Program-made: the position numbers and the translations under genes
Source: Pseudoalteromonas sp. SMS1
GTDB lineage: Bacteria; Pseudomonadota; Gammaproteobacteria; Enterobacterales; Alteromonadaceae
Length of the DNA stretch: 64,000 bases
Assembly: GCF_021530565.1 (NCBI RefSeq)
Contig: NZ_JAKGBI010000021.1
Location: forward strand, 1-64,000
Reading direction: 5' to 3'
Notes under the pieces: generated by a model
The model's input: the letters and a program-made list of their open reading frames with translations, nothing else
Told to the model about the DNA's origin: nothing
The model's database searches: none
Shown: positions 7,687 through 17,997 of the stretch, in pieces
Position numbering within the stretch: the first letter of the stretch is position 1
Layout: every line of letters begins with the position of its first letter

Positions 7687-9846
7687 ATGTTGGACCACAA
7701 AACCCTGTACGTAGCCAGTGCAGCGATGACCGCAATGATGACGCTCATCAACTATTTGACCTGGCGAGCAAACAAGAATACGCCCGGCGTATTACTGTAT
7801 ATCTTTTACCCGCTTGTGTTGTTTGCAGCCATATCGATGTTTGCTTTGCACAGCTTTCTCTCTCAGTGGCAGACCATTGGCATCGCTAACACCCTACTCT
7901 TTCTTGCCTCCATCATACATTGTTGGGCTATCAGCCAATTTTTGGGTCAGCGAGGTCTAGAGTTTCGACTTTATTTATTTGCCACCCTCTTTTTGCTGTC
8001 TGCATTAATCTACTATGCCGTGGTAGATGACAGCTTACGACAGCGCATTCTGATCTCCGACCTACAGCATATCGTCGAAGCGATCCTCCTGAGTTACTAT
8101 TTTATTCGCTATGCAAGACCACTCTATCCAAATGGCAGTATTGTGTACCTCATTGTTTTAGGGTTTGTATTTACCGCTTTTATTGGCCGAACCGTATTTA
8201 TGGGCCATGTGGACTCCGTCACCCTGTTCGATGATCCGTGGTTTTCTATCGCCATCTTTTTTAATGGAGTACTGGCACCAATTTTCTATGCAACAGGCAT
8301 GGCACTGCTGTGCAACGAACGCCGAGAACTCAACTTAAATAAATTAACTGAAAAAGCACAAAAGGATTTAGAGATCAGAGGGTTATTTTTATCGACCATT
8401 AGCCATGAGATTCGTACTCCGCTCAACGGTATTTTAGGCAGCGCGCAATTGGTGCTTAATCGCAGCCATGATCAATCTAGTAAAGCTTACTGCGAAGCAA
8501 TCATTAACTCGGCTGAGTCCCTAAACCTACTCATTGACAAAGTACTCGACTACGCGAGTTTAGACCAAAGTGATGAAGTCTTATCATCTGAAGACGTTGA
8601 ATTAAAAAGCTGGCTGGACAACTTGTGTTTGCTGATGAGCCCGCTTGCAGAACAAAAGAAACTTACGTTTTCTTTGGTATACGACCTGCCTGATCAAGTT
8701 TGTTATTACTGCGACCAACAAAAGCTGCGGCAAATCTTACTTAACTTGGTTGGCAATGCCATTAAATTCACTGACAAAGGAGAGGTCAAACTGTGTGTCG
8801 AATTGCTCGAAGAAGCCAATATGTCTCACATTGTGCGCTTCAGCGTCGTTGATTCAGGGCCTGGTATTGAAGAAGAGGACATCGATAAACTGACCGAACC
8901 ATATGTACAAAGCAACGCGGGGAAAACCAAAGGCGGTACGGGGCTTGGATTGGCTATTACAGCAAGATTATTAAGCAAGTTAGGAAGCCAGCTAGAAATT
9001 CTCAGTGAACTGGGTAAAGGCAGCTCATTTAGTTTTGATGTCAGCTTGCCTGTCGGAGAGCTAAGCTTGGTCGAACAACGTCACCACAACCCTGAATATC
9101 CCACGGGGTTATCGGTGCTCTTGGTTGAGGACCTTGACCTCAACCGTAAAATTGCCATTGAATTTATGGCCACTGACGAGCACAAGATTAAGCTTGCCTA
9201 TGATGGCACCAGTGCCATTGAACATCTTAAAGAACATGTTTTCGACGTCGTGTTATTAGATATGAACTTACCTGATTTTACGGGACAAGAAGTCTTGAGG
9301 CATCTGCAAACCGTCGAACATAAAAATAAACGCACCCCGTTTTTGGCTTTCACCGCCAGTTTAAGCCCAGAAGAGATCAAAGAGTACCTCTCTTTGGGGA
9401 TAAAAGATGTCGTCGGTAAGCCCATTAAACAAGAAAAACTTCGCCAAGCGATCAGTGACTCACAAAAAGCACAAAAACCGGATATGCGTGTTGAGTTATG
9501 CGATACCTTATACGATGACACCGCGGTCAACTCACTGAAAAGCGGCTTTAGTGAAGACGAAGTCTCCTCGATTTATAACGAATTTGTTCTCTCGGCACGC
9601 AACAAACTGATTCACATTCAGCAACTGCTTAATGAAGATGAACAACAGTGTATTAAGTCTCTTCACCGCCAGGCCAGCACCGCACTGCAATTAGGTTTTA
9701 ATCGCTATGGACTGGCCCTGAAGAAAATTGAACGCCGTCTATTAGACGGGAAGCAATGCGACGATGACCTCACACAAGCAATGGCCTTGTGGCAAAAAAG
9801 TTTAGAAGCGTATTTACAATTTGTCAGACAACAAACACTGAGCTAA
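7687..9846 (+). CDS. Hybrid sensor histidine kinase with receiver and HPt-like domain
   Basis: 719 residues. About seven hydrophobic segments span residues 8-215 and form an integral membrane sensor. A HisKA domain follows with phosphoacceptor His240 in STISHEIRTPLNG. The HATPase_c domain has the N box LLNLVGNAIKFTD, G1 DSGPGIEEED and G2 GGTGLGLAI. A receiver domain has phosphoacceptor Asp525 in VVLLDMNLPD. The last 100 residues resemble an HPt module, with His660 in LHRQASTALQLGFNRYGL. All phosphorelay residues are present, as in ArcB/LuxQ-type hybrids. The signal is unknown. No strong ribosome-binding site is visible. Confidence 0.88.
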   Translation: MLDHKTLYVASAAMTAMMTLINYLTWRANKNTPGVLLYIFYPLVLFAAISMFALHSFLSQWQTIGIANTLLFLASIIHCWAISQFLGQRGLEFRLYLFATLFLLSALIYYAVVDDSLRQRILISDLQHIVEAILLSYYFIRYARPLYPNGSIVYLIVLGFVFTAFIGRTVFMGHVDSVTLFDDPWFSIAIFFNGVLAPIFYATGMALLCNERRELNLNKLTEKAQKDLEIRGLFLSTISHEIRTPLNGILGSAQLVLNRSHDQSSKAYCEAIINSAESLNLLIDKVLDYASLDQSDEVLSSEDVELKSWLDNLCLLMSPLAEQKKLTFSLVYDLPDQVCYYCDQQKLRQILLNLVGNAIKFTDKGEVKLCVELLEEANMSHIVRFSVVDSGPGIEEEDIDKLTEPYVQSNAGKTKGGTGLGLAITARLLSKLGSQLEILSELGKGSSFSFDVSLPVGELSLVEQRHHNPEYPTGLSVLLVEDLDLNRKIAIEFMATDEHKIKLAYDGTSAIEHLKEHVFDVVLLDMNLPDFTGQEVLRHLQTVEHKNKRTPFLAFTASLSPEEIKEYLSLGIKDVVGKPIKQEKLRQAISDSQKAQKPDMRVELCDTLYDDTAVNSLKSGFSEDEVSSIYNEFVLSARNKLIHIQQLLNEDEQQCIKSLHRQASTALQLGFNRYGLALKKIERRLLDGKQCDDDLTQAMALWQKSLEAYLQFVRQQTLS

Positions 9847-9861
9847 CCAAATGGTGTCTAG

Positions 9862-9897
9862 GCTGTTGTGAAGGGCCTTTTTTCACAGCAGCTTTCT
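9862..9897 (+). terminator. Terminator-like hairpin after the hybrid kinase gene
   Basis: GCTGTTGTGAA pairs with TTCACAGCAGC (one G-T pair) around a 9-nt loop, followed by TTTCT. The rest of the 302-bp gap to the next gene shows nothing else recognisable except the AGGA ribosome-binding site near 10138. Confidence 0.65.
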
Positions 9898-10148
9898 ACC
9901 CACAACCACATCACGCAAAAGTAAAATGATCGACCTAAAGTGCATCAATTTGCGCGCGCTACGTCAATTTGTATTAAAAGCACACAAAATCACCCTGTTT
10001 GATGACAGTTTTATCGTCATTTAGTCGACTTTGGTAAAAAATTTCGCCATTCTACCCGAGCAAGAAAGCGAATAGCTCACAACAAGACAAGTAATCAAAA
10101 CACAGCCTCAGACTGTGACTTGACTAAGACAACACATAGGAATACACC

Positions 10149-13100
10149 ATGGCATTATTTAAATCCCCTATCGCCATTGCGATAGGTGCGGCTTTGATCG
10201 GGCTAAGTAACCCAAGCATCGCAGCACCAGCTGGCGCTCAGAATGACACTGCTAACTGGGACGTGCTAAACCCTCCAGGCGAAAAACAGACCATTACCAT
10301 TGATACTAACGAAACCACGTGGAGTAACTTAGACGTTAGCCCTGATGGCAAACAAGTTATTTTTGATATGTTAGGTGATTTATATGTCATGCCTATTGCA
10401 GGTGGCAAAGCCACGGCATTGACCAACGATCGCGCTTGGAACTTCCAACCCAAGTTCTCTCCAGATGGTAAACACATTGCCTTTATCTCCGACCGAGCAG
10501 GTGCTGAAAACCTATGGGTAATGGATGTTAACGGCGAAAATTTACGCCAAGTTTCGGATGAGACTCACAATTTGATCCACAACCCATCTTGGTCTCCGGA
10601 TGGTCAATATATTGCGGTTAAACAAGGCCAAGTGACAGGTCGTACGATCCCAGGGGGGTCAATCCGCATGTATCACATCTCTGGTGGTCAAGGAGTACTA
10701 GTTCGTGAAAGGCTACATGGTGCCAAATCACAGAAAAACGTCGCTGAACCCGTTTTTTCGACAGACGGTAAAAAAATCTATTACTCCGTAGATGCAACAC
10801 CTGGTGTACGCTGGCAATACAACAAAAACGCATTAACTTCAGTATTTGAGATCCGTTCTTGGGACCTTGCAACAGGTGAAGAAGAAACCGTGATCCGAGG
10901 TGCCGGTGGTGCAATCCGCCCGACGCCAAGCCCAGATGGTAAATCACTGGCGTTTGTAAAACGTGAAGACAATGGCAAAGCCATGATCAGTGCTCTATAT
11001 ATCAAAGACTTAAAGTCTGGTATCGAAACACAAATCTTCTCCGGACTCGATCGCGATTTACAAGAGGCAAACGGTGCACAAGGTAACACCCCTGCATTTG
11101 CATACACGCCCGATGGCAAAGCCTTGGTATTCTGGTCTGGTGGTGTGTTCCACAAAGTTGACATTGAGAGCAAGCAAGCACATGTGATCCCTACACGCGT
11201 AGTTGCTGAAAAAGAGATCACGCCCGCGCTGAAGTTTGCAGTAGACGTGGCACCGGATAACTTTAAAGTAAAGCTAGCACGCTGGTCACAAATTTCCCCT
11301 GACGGCGAAACCGCGCTATTCCAAGCGCTCGGTCACCTTTACGTGAAGGACATTGCGTCTGGTGAAGTACGCCGTGTAACAAAACAAAATGAACATTTTG
11401 AGTTCTACCCAAGTTATTCTCGCGATGGTAAACAGATTGTCTACACAACTTGGGACGACCAAGAGTTGGGGAGTATTCGTGTTGTTTCTGCCAAAGGCGG
11501 TAAGGGTCGTATCATCAGCGAAGAACCGGGCCACTACACCTCGCCAAGCTTCTCACCGGATGGTAAAAAAGTAGTGTATAAGAAAGTCACGGGGGGTTAC
11601 TTGCTCAGTGGCGATTGGTCAATGCACCCAGGCATTTATTTGGTTGATAGCAAAGGCGGCGAAGCCAAGCGTATCGCTAAAAGTGGTGATAACCCACACT
11701 TTGGTGCAGACCCAACACGTGTATTTTTCTCCGTTGAGAGCAGTGAAACTAGCCGTGAACTAAAGAGTGTTGACCTCAATGGCCACGAAGAACGTAGCCA
11801 CTTCAAAGGCGAGTACATCTTTGACTACCGAGTTTCTCCAGATGGTGATTATGTGGCGTTTATTGAACACTTCAACACATTCGTTGCACCATTTACCAGC
11901 ACAGGTAAGACATTGTCGATTAATAAAGGTGGCAAAGCATTCCCTGTCAAACAAGTATCAAAATACTCTGGCGCATTCCTGAACTGGAAAGCAGACAGCA
12001 GCGCACTGACTTGGGCATTTGGTCCTAATTTATATCAACGAAAGCTCACAGACACCTTCTCGTTTGTAGACAATGCCTCAGAAAACTTAGATACATTGAC
12101 TGCGGAAGGCATCGACCTGAGTTTTGAACAACCTGCTGACAAACCAAAAGGCCTATTAGCCTTAGTTGGCGGTAAAGTCGTGACCATGCGTGATGCTGAC
12201 AATCAACAAGAGATCTTCGAAGATGGCGTGGTTGTGATTGAAGACAATCGTATTATTGCCGTGGGCGCACGCAGTGATGTGAAAATCCCAAGCTCTGCCA
12301 AAGTCATGGATATCACAGGCAAAACCGTGATTCCAGGCTTGGTTGATGCGCACGCACACGGTAGCTACGGTAGCCGCCAGCTGCAACCTGAGCAAAACTG
12401 GAATCAATTCTCTAACGTCAGCTTTGGTGTGACAACCATTCACGATCCGTCAAACGACTCAAACGAAGTCTTCTCAATGGCTGAGCTACAACGTGCCGGC
12501 TTAACGATTGCACCACGTATTTACTCAGTCGGTCGCATCTTATACGCTGGTCATGCACCGGGTTATAAAACACCTATCAGCAACCTTGAAGATGCCCAAT
12601 TCCATGTTAAGCGTCTGAAAGATGCGGGGGCGATTTCTGTTAAGAGCTACAACCACCCACGCCGTGATACACGCCAACAGGTACTTGAAGCAGCAAAACA
12701 AATGGAAATCATGGTCGTGCCAGAAGGCGGCTCAAAATTCCAGCAAAACATGAATATGATCATCGATGGTCACACAGGCCTTGAGCACGCGTTACCTATT
12801 CCGCATATCTACTCAGACGTGACACAAATGTGGAGCCAAACAAACGCAGGCTTCACCCCTACGTTTAACGTTGCCTACGGTGGTATTAAAGGTGAGGACT
12901 ATTTCTATAACACGACCAACGTGTGGGAAAACGAGCGCCTAATGAGCTTCGTACCTGAATATGTTGTTAAGCCAATGTCGATTCGTCGTGAAAAAGCACC
13001 AGAGCACCACTACAACCATATCAATGCTGCAGTTTCGGCGAAGCAATTGCGAGACAAAGGTGTCACAGTGCATATTGGTGCACACGGTCAACGTGAAGGC

Positions 13101-13472
13101 CTCGGTGCGCATTGGGAATTGTGGTCCATGGCGCAAGGTGGCTTCAGTGCATGGGAAGCATTACGCAGTGGGACAATTGACGGTGCAAAATATCTCGCAC
13201 TAGACAACGACATCGGCACAATCGAAAAAGGCAAGCTGGCTGACTTAGTGATTATTGATGGCGACGTATTAAACGACATTCGCGAGTCTGAGAAAGTGGC
13301 CTATACGATTCTAAACGGTCGTGTTTATGACGCAGCGACCATGAATGAAATCGGCAATTACACTCGTCAACGTCAACCTTTCTTCTTTGAGGGGGGCAGT
13401 AAAACACCAATGCACCCAGACACCGAAGCCTATATGGAAGAAAAAGCACATAGCTATCACTGGAAACACTAA
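10149..13472 (+). CDS. Exported TolB-like beta-propeller / amidohydrolase fusion
   Basis: 1107 residues with a signal peptide ending SIAA-PAG. Residues about 40-630 contain repeated PD40/TolB-like blades (SPDGKQVIF, FSPDGKHIAFISDRAG, SPDGKTALF-type motifs). Residues about 670-1070 form an amidohydrolase barrel with the metal motif DAHAHG (His735, His737). Candidate further ligands are the Lys in SVKSYNHPRR and the His residues in GHTGLEHALP and HIGAHGQREG; the GTIEKGKLADLVIIDGDVL C-terminus is also typical. The family acts on cyclic amides or peptides such as Xaa-Pro. The propeller may gate peptide substrates; the exact substrate is unknown. It is monocistronic with its own terminator. Confidence 0.88.
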   Translation: MALFKSPIAIAIGAALIGLSNPSIAAPAGAQNDTANWDVLNPPGEKQTITIDTNETTWSNLDVSPDGKQVIFDMLGDLYVMPIAGGKATALTNDRAWNFQPKFSPDGKHIAFISDRAGAENLWVMDVNGENLRQVSDETHNLIHNPSWSPDGQYIAVKQGQVTGRTIPGGSIRMYHISGGQGVLVRERLHGAKSQKNVAEPVFSTDGKKIYYSVDATPGVRWQYNKNALTSVFEIRSWDLATGEEETVIRGAGGAIRPTPSPDGKSLAFVKREDNGKAMISALYIKDLKSGIETQIFSGLDRDLQEANGAQGNTPAFAYTPDGKALVFWSGGVFHKVDIESKQAHVIPTRVVAEKEITPALKFAVDVAPDNFKVKLARWSQISPDGETALFQALGHLYVKDIASGEVRRVTKQNEHFEFYPSYSRDGKQIVYTTWDDQELGSIRVVSAKGGKGRIISEEPGHYTSPSFSPDGKKVVYKKVTGGYLLSGDWSMHPGIYLVDSKGGEAKRIAKSGDNPHFGADPTRVFFSVESSETSRELKSVDLNGHEERSHFKGEYIFDYRVSPDGDYVAFIEHFNTFVAPFTSTGKTLSINKGGKAFPVKQVSKYSGAFLNWKADSSALTWAFGPNLYQRKLTDTFSFVDNASENLDTLTAEGIDLSFEQPADKPKGLLALVGGKVVTMRDADNQQEIFEDGVVVIEDNRIIAVGARSDVKIPSSAKVMDITGKTVIPGLVDAHAHGSYGSRQLQPEQNWNQFSNVSFGVTTIHDPSNDSNEVFSMAELQRAGLTIAPRIYSVGRILYAGHAPGYKTPISNLEDAQFHVKRLKDAGAISVKSYNHPRRDTRQQVLEAAKQMEIMVVPEGGSKFQQNMNMIIDGHTGLEHALPIPHIYSDVTQMWSQTNAGFTPTFNVAYGGIKGEDYFYNTTNVWENERLMSFVPEYVVKPMSIRREKAPEHHYNHINAAVSAKQLRDKGVTVHIGAHGQREGLGAHWELWSMAQGGFSAWEALRSGTIDGAKYLALDNDIGTIEKGKLADLVIIDGDVLNDIRESEKVAYTILNGRVYDAATMNEIGNYTRQRQPFFFEGGSKTPMHPDTEAYMEEKAHSYHWKH

Positions 13473-13498
13473 TAGCATGTCATTTTTGCATTAATTAG

Positions 13499-13525
13499 GA
13501 AGCAGCATTCGCTGCTTCTTTTTTT
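13499..13525 (+). terminator. Rho-independent terminator after the amidohydrolase gene
   Basis: GAAGCAGC/GCTGCTTC with an ATTC loop, followed by seven T residues. The remaining 330 bp up to the chemoreceptor gene show no gene, and I found no convincing sigma28 promoter there. Confidence 0.92.
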
Positions 13526-13853
13526 GGTAATTGTCGTTTAAATGACTTAACTTACTCTCAAACTTGCAGGTTCTCTGCTTTCTCCTTCAAGATTAAAAAA
13601 CACCTTGTAATTCAATCGTTACAAGAACTCAGATTCCCCTATTTTTTGTACAGTTAATTGAAATTGAAACGCTAGATCTTATTGAGAAGTGTTCTAAACT
13701 TGAATCAGATCTGCACAATTATTCGCCTTTTCTCAGCGCCCACACGCGCTGAAGATAGTCGTTAAGGCTGCGCAGTAATAAGTGGACAGAGCAATGTAGC
13801 AAGCACAGCAACACGCTTTTTTAACCAAGGAAAATAGGATCAGGGAGACCACT

Positions 13854-16800
13854 ATGTCTAGTCTCAGCCAGTTCTTTAAATCGCTTGATTTAACCAAAAA
13901 ACTCATGGCCGCTTTTTTATTGGTAGCCCTCATTCCAACTACAACCATCATTGCCTTCTCACTGATACAAGCATCAAGCACGATAAGTGATCAGGTATAC
14001 TCACAGCTGGGGGCGGTGAGTAAAGTTAAAAAAAGGGCGGTACAAAGGCACTTTAAAAGTGTAGAAGACAAGTTGCAGTCGTTAGCGATCAATCCCTATG
14101 TAATCACCGCCAGTCAAGACTTTCTCGACGCGTTTGACGAACTTCAGGCAACCGATACCAACTCGCAAAGTCTCGAAACATTTTATCAGCAACAGTTTCA
14201 ACCCCGCTTTGCTGACAAAACAAACAACACAATTTCAGTGTCTTCCTTGTTAGCACCACTCACACCGCAAAGTATCGAGCTACAAACTCGTTACTTAGCA
14301 GATAACCCACATCCACTGGGCGAAAAGGTGGCGTTAAAGAAAACTGGCCATTTAGATAGGTACGACATCGTCCACCAGCGGCACCATGAGTTTTTCCATA
14401 AAATCGCAGAAGTGTACGAGCTCTATGATATTTTTCTCGTAGACAATTACACTGGCAATATTGTTTATTCCGTATTCAAGGAGGTTGACTTTGCTACGTC
14501 ATTAAAAGACGGGCCATATGCCAATAGCAATATCGCAAACGCCTTTACAGAGGCGCTCATTCAACAAGATGAAGTCATTTTTGCCGATTATGAGCCCTAT
14601 TTACCGTCGTACAATGCCCCGGCCAGCTTTATTGCCATCACCTTAGATTTTGATGGTATCTCACAAGCCACATTGATTTTTCAGCTTTCAATCGATGCAC
14701 TCAATGAAATTATGACGGAACGCCATGGCCTTGGACACAGCGGTGAAACTTATTTAGTCGGCCCGGAAGGCCTTATGCGCTCGGACTCGTTCTTAGACCC
14801 CATTCACCACTCCGTCGTCGCTTCATTTTCAAACCCAGAAAAAGGGACAATCAGTACCGAGGCGTTCCAACTCGCGATGCAAGGATTGCAGGGACAAAAA
14901 GTGGTCACTGACTACAATGGCAACCCGGTCTTATCAGCTTACAGTGGTATGGATGTGTTTAATGTCCGCTGGGCATTGCTGGCCGAAATCGATGAATCGG
15001 AAGCTTTTTCGACCGTCAGCGCACTGCGACAAACCATGGCCATCGTTATGGTGATCAGTGCCGTGCTCATCATATTAATCGCCATTTGGTTCTCGCGCTC
15101 GCTCACGCGCCCCGTCCATAGCTTGGTGAACACTATGCGCGAAGTACAAACAAAAGGAGACTTTTCACTGCGGGCCAAGGTGTGCTCTCAAGATGAAATA
15201 GGACAAAGCGCTCAGGCTTTTAACTCATTACTTGATGCGCTACAGCTATCCATTTCAGAGGCAAATAGAGTCCTCAATCAAATGGCAAAGGGTAAGTTTT
15301 GTGACCGCATAAGTGCACCTTGCAAGGGCGAACTGGCTACCTTAAAAGAGGCTACTAACGAATGTGCCACCAGTTTACAAACCGCATTAAAAGAAATTAA
15401 CTTGGTGATTCAATCTATGGCCCAAGGGCGGTTCAATCAACATATCACCGCCGATTTAAGCGGTGAATTGGATCTTCTCAAAAACAACATAAATCACTCG
15501 GTCATCTCCATTGATGACACCATGAACGACATCATCACGGTGATGACCTGCGTCGAACAGGGTGAATTTAAACAGCAAGTTCAGGTAGACGCCAAAGGCA
15601 ACTTAGCGCGCTTAAAAGACAGCGTTAATAATTCAGTGCTTAGCCTGAGCGGGGCAGTAGACGAGCTCAGTCATACAATGGGGGCAATCCGAAGTGGTGA
15701 TTTCTCCAAGCGCATAGAATTGCCTTTGTCGGGCCAGCTAGAACAGCTCAAAGTGGATACCAATCGTAGTATGGATAACCTTGAAGCCATCATAAAAGCC
15801 ATTGGTGGTACCATGACCGCGGTGAGTGAAGGCAACTTTAAACACCCCATCACAGTGCCCGCCAAAGGGCAATTAGCGCAGTTAAAGTCCAGTATTAATT
15901 TGTCAGTTGATAGCCTAGATAAAGCAATGAGCGAAATCTCGTCGGTGATGATGGCCATCAGTCACGGACGCTTCGATAGAACCATCAACTCACCGCTCCA
16001 AGGCCAACTGGCCACCCTTAAAAATGACATCAACAATACAGTGAATAATCTCAATCGGGTCATTGAAGAATTAGCCAGTGTGATGGCTGCAATGAGCAGT
16101 GGTGATTTCTCGCAAAAAATCGACTCGCCATTGCAAGGACAGTTGCTTCAATTGAAAAAGGATGTGAATACCTCAATTGATACCATTTCAAATGCCATCC
16201 ATGCCGTCACATCTAGCCTCAGCGCCATTGCAAAAGGTAATCTCTGTGAATCCATTGAAGGTCAATATCAAGGGGTTTTTGCGACACTACAGCAAGACGT
16301 CAGTATCACCACACATAAACTAACGGAGGTGATTGAAGGGATCCAAAATGCGGCAAACCTTGTCACGCACAGCGCAGGGGAGATTGCAGCGAGCAATACA
16401 GAAATAAGTCGCAGAACGGAGGAACAGGCCTCCAATTTGGAACAAGCCAGTGCTAGTACAGGCCATATGCTTGAAGAGCTAACGTTAGTGGCCGAGCAAT
16501 CGGAAACTGCGGTAAATAAATCAGGCAATGCGCAAACTATTGCAAAAGAAGGCGGTACCCTATCTAAGGATACCGTCAACGCGATTAATGAAGTGAACAC
16601 CGCTAGCAAGGATATTAATGAGATTGTTTCTGTAATTGATGAATTGGCATTTCAAACGAATCTGTTAGCGCTCAACGCTGCCGTTGAAGCCGCTCGCGCG
16701 GGCGAAAATGGTCGTGGCTTTGCCGTTGTTGCGAACGAAGTTAGGGAGCTTGCGGGTCGCAGTGCAGCGTCCGCCAAGCAAATTAAAGACATCATCGCCA

Positions 16801-17165
16801 ACAGCAATGACAAAGTTCAGCAAGGGACGACGCTAGCAAATAGCTCGGGACAAAAGCTCGAACACATCGTCTCAGCAGTGGCCGATGTCAATGACAATAT
16901 CGTGAGTATTAACCGCTCAACCCTGACACAACAACAGGCCATCAAAGAAGTCGATATTGTGGTACAAAGACTCACCGACCTGATCCAAGAAAACTCCGCC
17001 ATAACAGAAGAAACGATGGCCGCGGCCAAACGTATGGCCACGCAAGCAGCAGAAATGAGACAATTATTAGGCTACTTTACACTGCCGGAGCAAGAGCATG
17101 ATGACGGGGCATTGCGCTCAACGGGCGGCCAAGAGCTGTTGGTACACCAATATAATACCCCATAA
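13854..17165 (+). CDS. Methyl-accepting chemotaxis protein with nine tandem HAMP-like units
   Basis: 1103 residues, about twice the usual chemoreceptor length. TM1 is at about 17-37, followed by a large periplasmic Cache-type sensor to about 390, then TM2 at about 395-413. From about 427 to 829 there are nine consecutive HAMP-like units. The first is canonical (SQDEIGQSAQAFN). The other eight follow the pattern xMxAxxxGxF...GxLxxLKxxxN. The signalling domain has the conserved hairpin tip EIVSVIDELAFQTNLLALNA. Poly-HAMP arrays alternate two conformations and relay signals over distance. AGGGAG precedes the ATG. Output is to CheW/CheA. No chemotaxis genes lie nearby. Confidence 0.92.
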   Translation: MSSLSQFFKSLDLTKKLMAAFLLVALIPTTTIIAFSLIQASSTISDQVYSQLGAVSKVKKRAVQRHFKSVEDKLQSLAINPYVITASQDFLDAFDELQATDTNSQSLETFYQQQFQPRFADKTNNTISVSSLLAPLTPQSIELQTRYLADNPHPLGEKVALKKTGHLDRYDIVHQRHHEFFHKIAEVYELYDIFLVDNYTGNIVYSVFKEVDFATSLKDGPYANSNIANAFTEALIQQDEVIFADYEPYLPSYNAPASFIAITLDFDGISQATLIFQLSIDALNEIMTERHGLGHSGETYLVGPEGLMRSDSFLDPIHHSVVASFSNPEKGTISTEAFQLAMQGLQGQKVVTDYNGNPVLSAYSGMDVFNVRWALLAEIDESEAFSTVSALRQTMAIVMVISAVLIILIAIWFSRSLTRPVHSLVNTMREVQTKGDFSLRAKVCSQDEIGQSAQAFNSLLDALQLSISEANRVLNQMAKGKFCDRISAPCKGELATLKEATNECATSLQTALKEINLVIQSMAQGRFNQHITADLSGELDLLKNNINHSVISIDDTMNDIITVMTCVEQGEFKQQVQVDAKGNLARLKDSVNNSVLSLSGAVDELSHTMGAIRSGDFSKRIELPLSGQLEQLKVDTNRSMDNLEAIIKAIGGTMTAVSEGNFKHPITVPAKGQLAQLKSSINLSVDSLDKAMSEISSVMMAISHGRFDRTINSPLQGQLATLKNDINNTVNNLNRVIEELASVMAAMSSGDFSQKIDSPLQGQLLQLKKDVNTSIDTISNAIHAVTSSLSAIAKGNLCESIEGQYQGVFATLQQDVSITTHKLTEVIEGIQNAANLVTHSAGEIAASNTEISRRTEEQASNLEQASASTGHMLEELTLVAEQSETAVNKSGNAQTIAKEGGTLSKDTVNAINEVNTASKDINEIVSVIDELAFQTNLLALNAAVEAARAGENGRGFAVVANEVRELAGRSAASAKQIKDIIANSNDKVQQGTTLANSSGQKLEHIVSAVADVNDNIVSINRSTLTQQQAIKEVDIVVQRLTDLIQENSAITEETMAAAKRMATQAAEMRQLLGYFTLPEQEHDDGALRSTGGQELLVHQYNTP

Positions 17166-17171
17166 AAAGGG

Positions 17172-17206
17172 GACACCTTAGGCGCAAACTATGCGCTTAA
17201 GGTGTC
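17172..17206. terminator. Hairpin between convergent chemoreceptor and omega-amidase genes
   Basis: GACACCTTAgGCGCA pairs with TGCGCtTAAGGTGTC (15 bp, one wobble) around AACTA. On the minus strand it is followed by CCCCTTTTTA, so it terminates the mtnE-yafV transcript. On the plus strand no U-tract follows. Confidence 0.7.
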
Positions 17207-17208
17207 TG

Positions 17209-17997
17209 TTAGGGTACGAGCTGAAAATGGTCGGCATCTAAATGAGCTGGAAACTGGCTTCTAAACGCATCTAATGGGGGCTTAGACAGCGTCACGGTAA
17301 TGACGCCCATCTGGTCATCTGGCACTTGCGAAATCGGTTGTCCCAGATAATCGATAGCCACCGTGCCACCATTATGCGCAATACCATATCCATCATCACC
17401 GAGGCGATTACCCGCCAACACGTAACATTGGTTTTCGATGGCGCGTGCACGCAATAAGGTATCCCAAGCATAGCGACGTGCAGCGGGCCAATTTGCCACA
17501 TTAACCATCACATCATAGTCGTTTCTGTTACGCTGAAATACAGGGAACCTCAAGTCGTAGCAAACTTGTGGTAAAATTTTAAATTCACCGATTTCAATCA
17601 CTTTGCGTTGTGTGCCCTCGACAACGTAGCGGCCTTCATTCCCGAGACAAAATAAATGCCGTTTATCATAGTATTCTACGCGGGCGATGTCGGCACCTTC
17701 TGTTGCAGGCCAACACCAATAGAAACGATTGGCTTTTTTATCCCCTTCAGGTACCAATACCGATCCCGCCACAATGCATTGATGTCGCTTTGCCAACCGC
17801 TGCATAAATGCCAGCGCATCATTGGCAAATGGCGCGGTCTCTTCTTTTAAGGCAAAGCCCGTTGCAAACGTTTCGGGCAACAGCAATAAGTCACATTGCA
17901 CCAGATCAGATGTCAAACGCTCAATCGTCGTAAAATTGTCTTCTGGTGCCAACCATGCAATATCATATTGCACCAAGCTCACGGTTAAAGTTGACAT
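17209..17997 (-). CDS. yafV: Omega-amidase (nitrilase superfamily, YafV type)
   Basis: 262 residues starting MSTLTVSLVQYD. This ATG is preceded by GGCGGAGAAATT and preferred over an upstream in-frame start. The nitrilase triad is complete: Glu42 (LLPETFATGF), Lys112 (YYDKRHLF) and Cys146 (LPQVCYDLRFP). The enzyme hydrolyses 2-oxoglutaramate and 2-oxosuccinamate. It overlaps the upstream methionine aminotransferase gene by 13 bp. That pairing makes sense because the transaminase can use glutamine as donor and release 2-oxoglutaramate, which this enzyme removes. Confidence 0.92.
   Translation of the reverse strand: MSTLTVSLVQYDIAWLAPEDNFTTIERLTSDLVQCDLLLLPETFATGFALKEETAPFANDALAFMQRLAKRHQCIVAGSVLVPEGDKKANRFYWCWPATEGADIARVEYYDKRHLFCLGNEGRYVVEGTQRKVIEIGEFKILPQVCYDLRFPVFQRNRNDYDVMVNVANWPAARRYAWDTLLRARAIENQCYVLAGNRLGDDGYGIAHNGGTVAIDYLGQPISQVPDDQMGVITVTLSKPPLDAFRSQFPAHLDADHFQLVP

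Noticed and set aside
13473..13853. Possible sigma28 (FliA) promoter upstream of the chemoreceptor
   Set aside because: I could not find TAAAGTTT and GCCGATAA-like elements with the right spacing.
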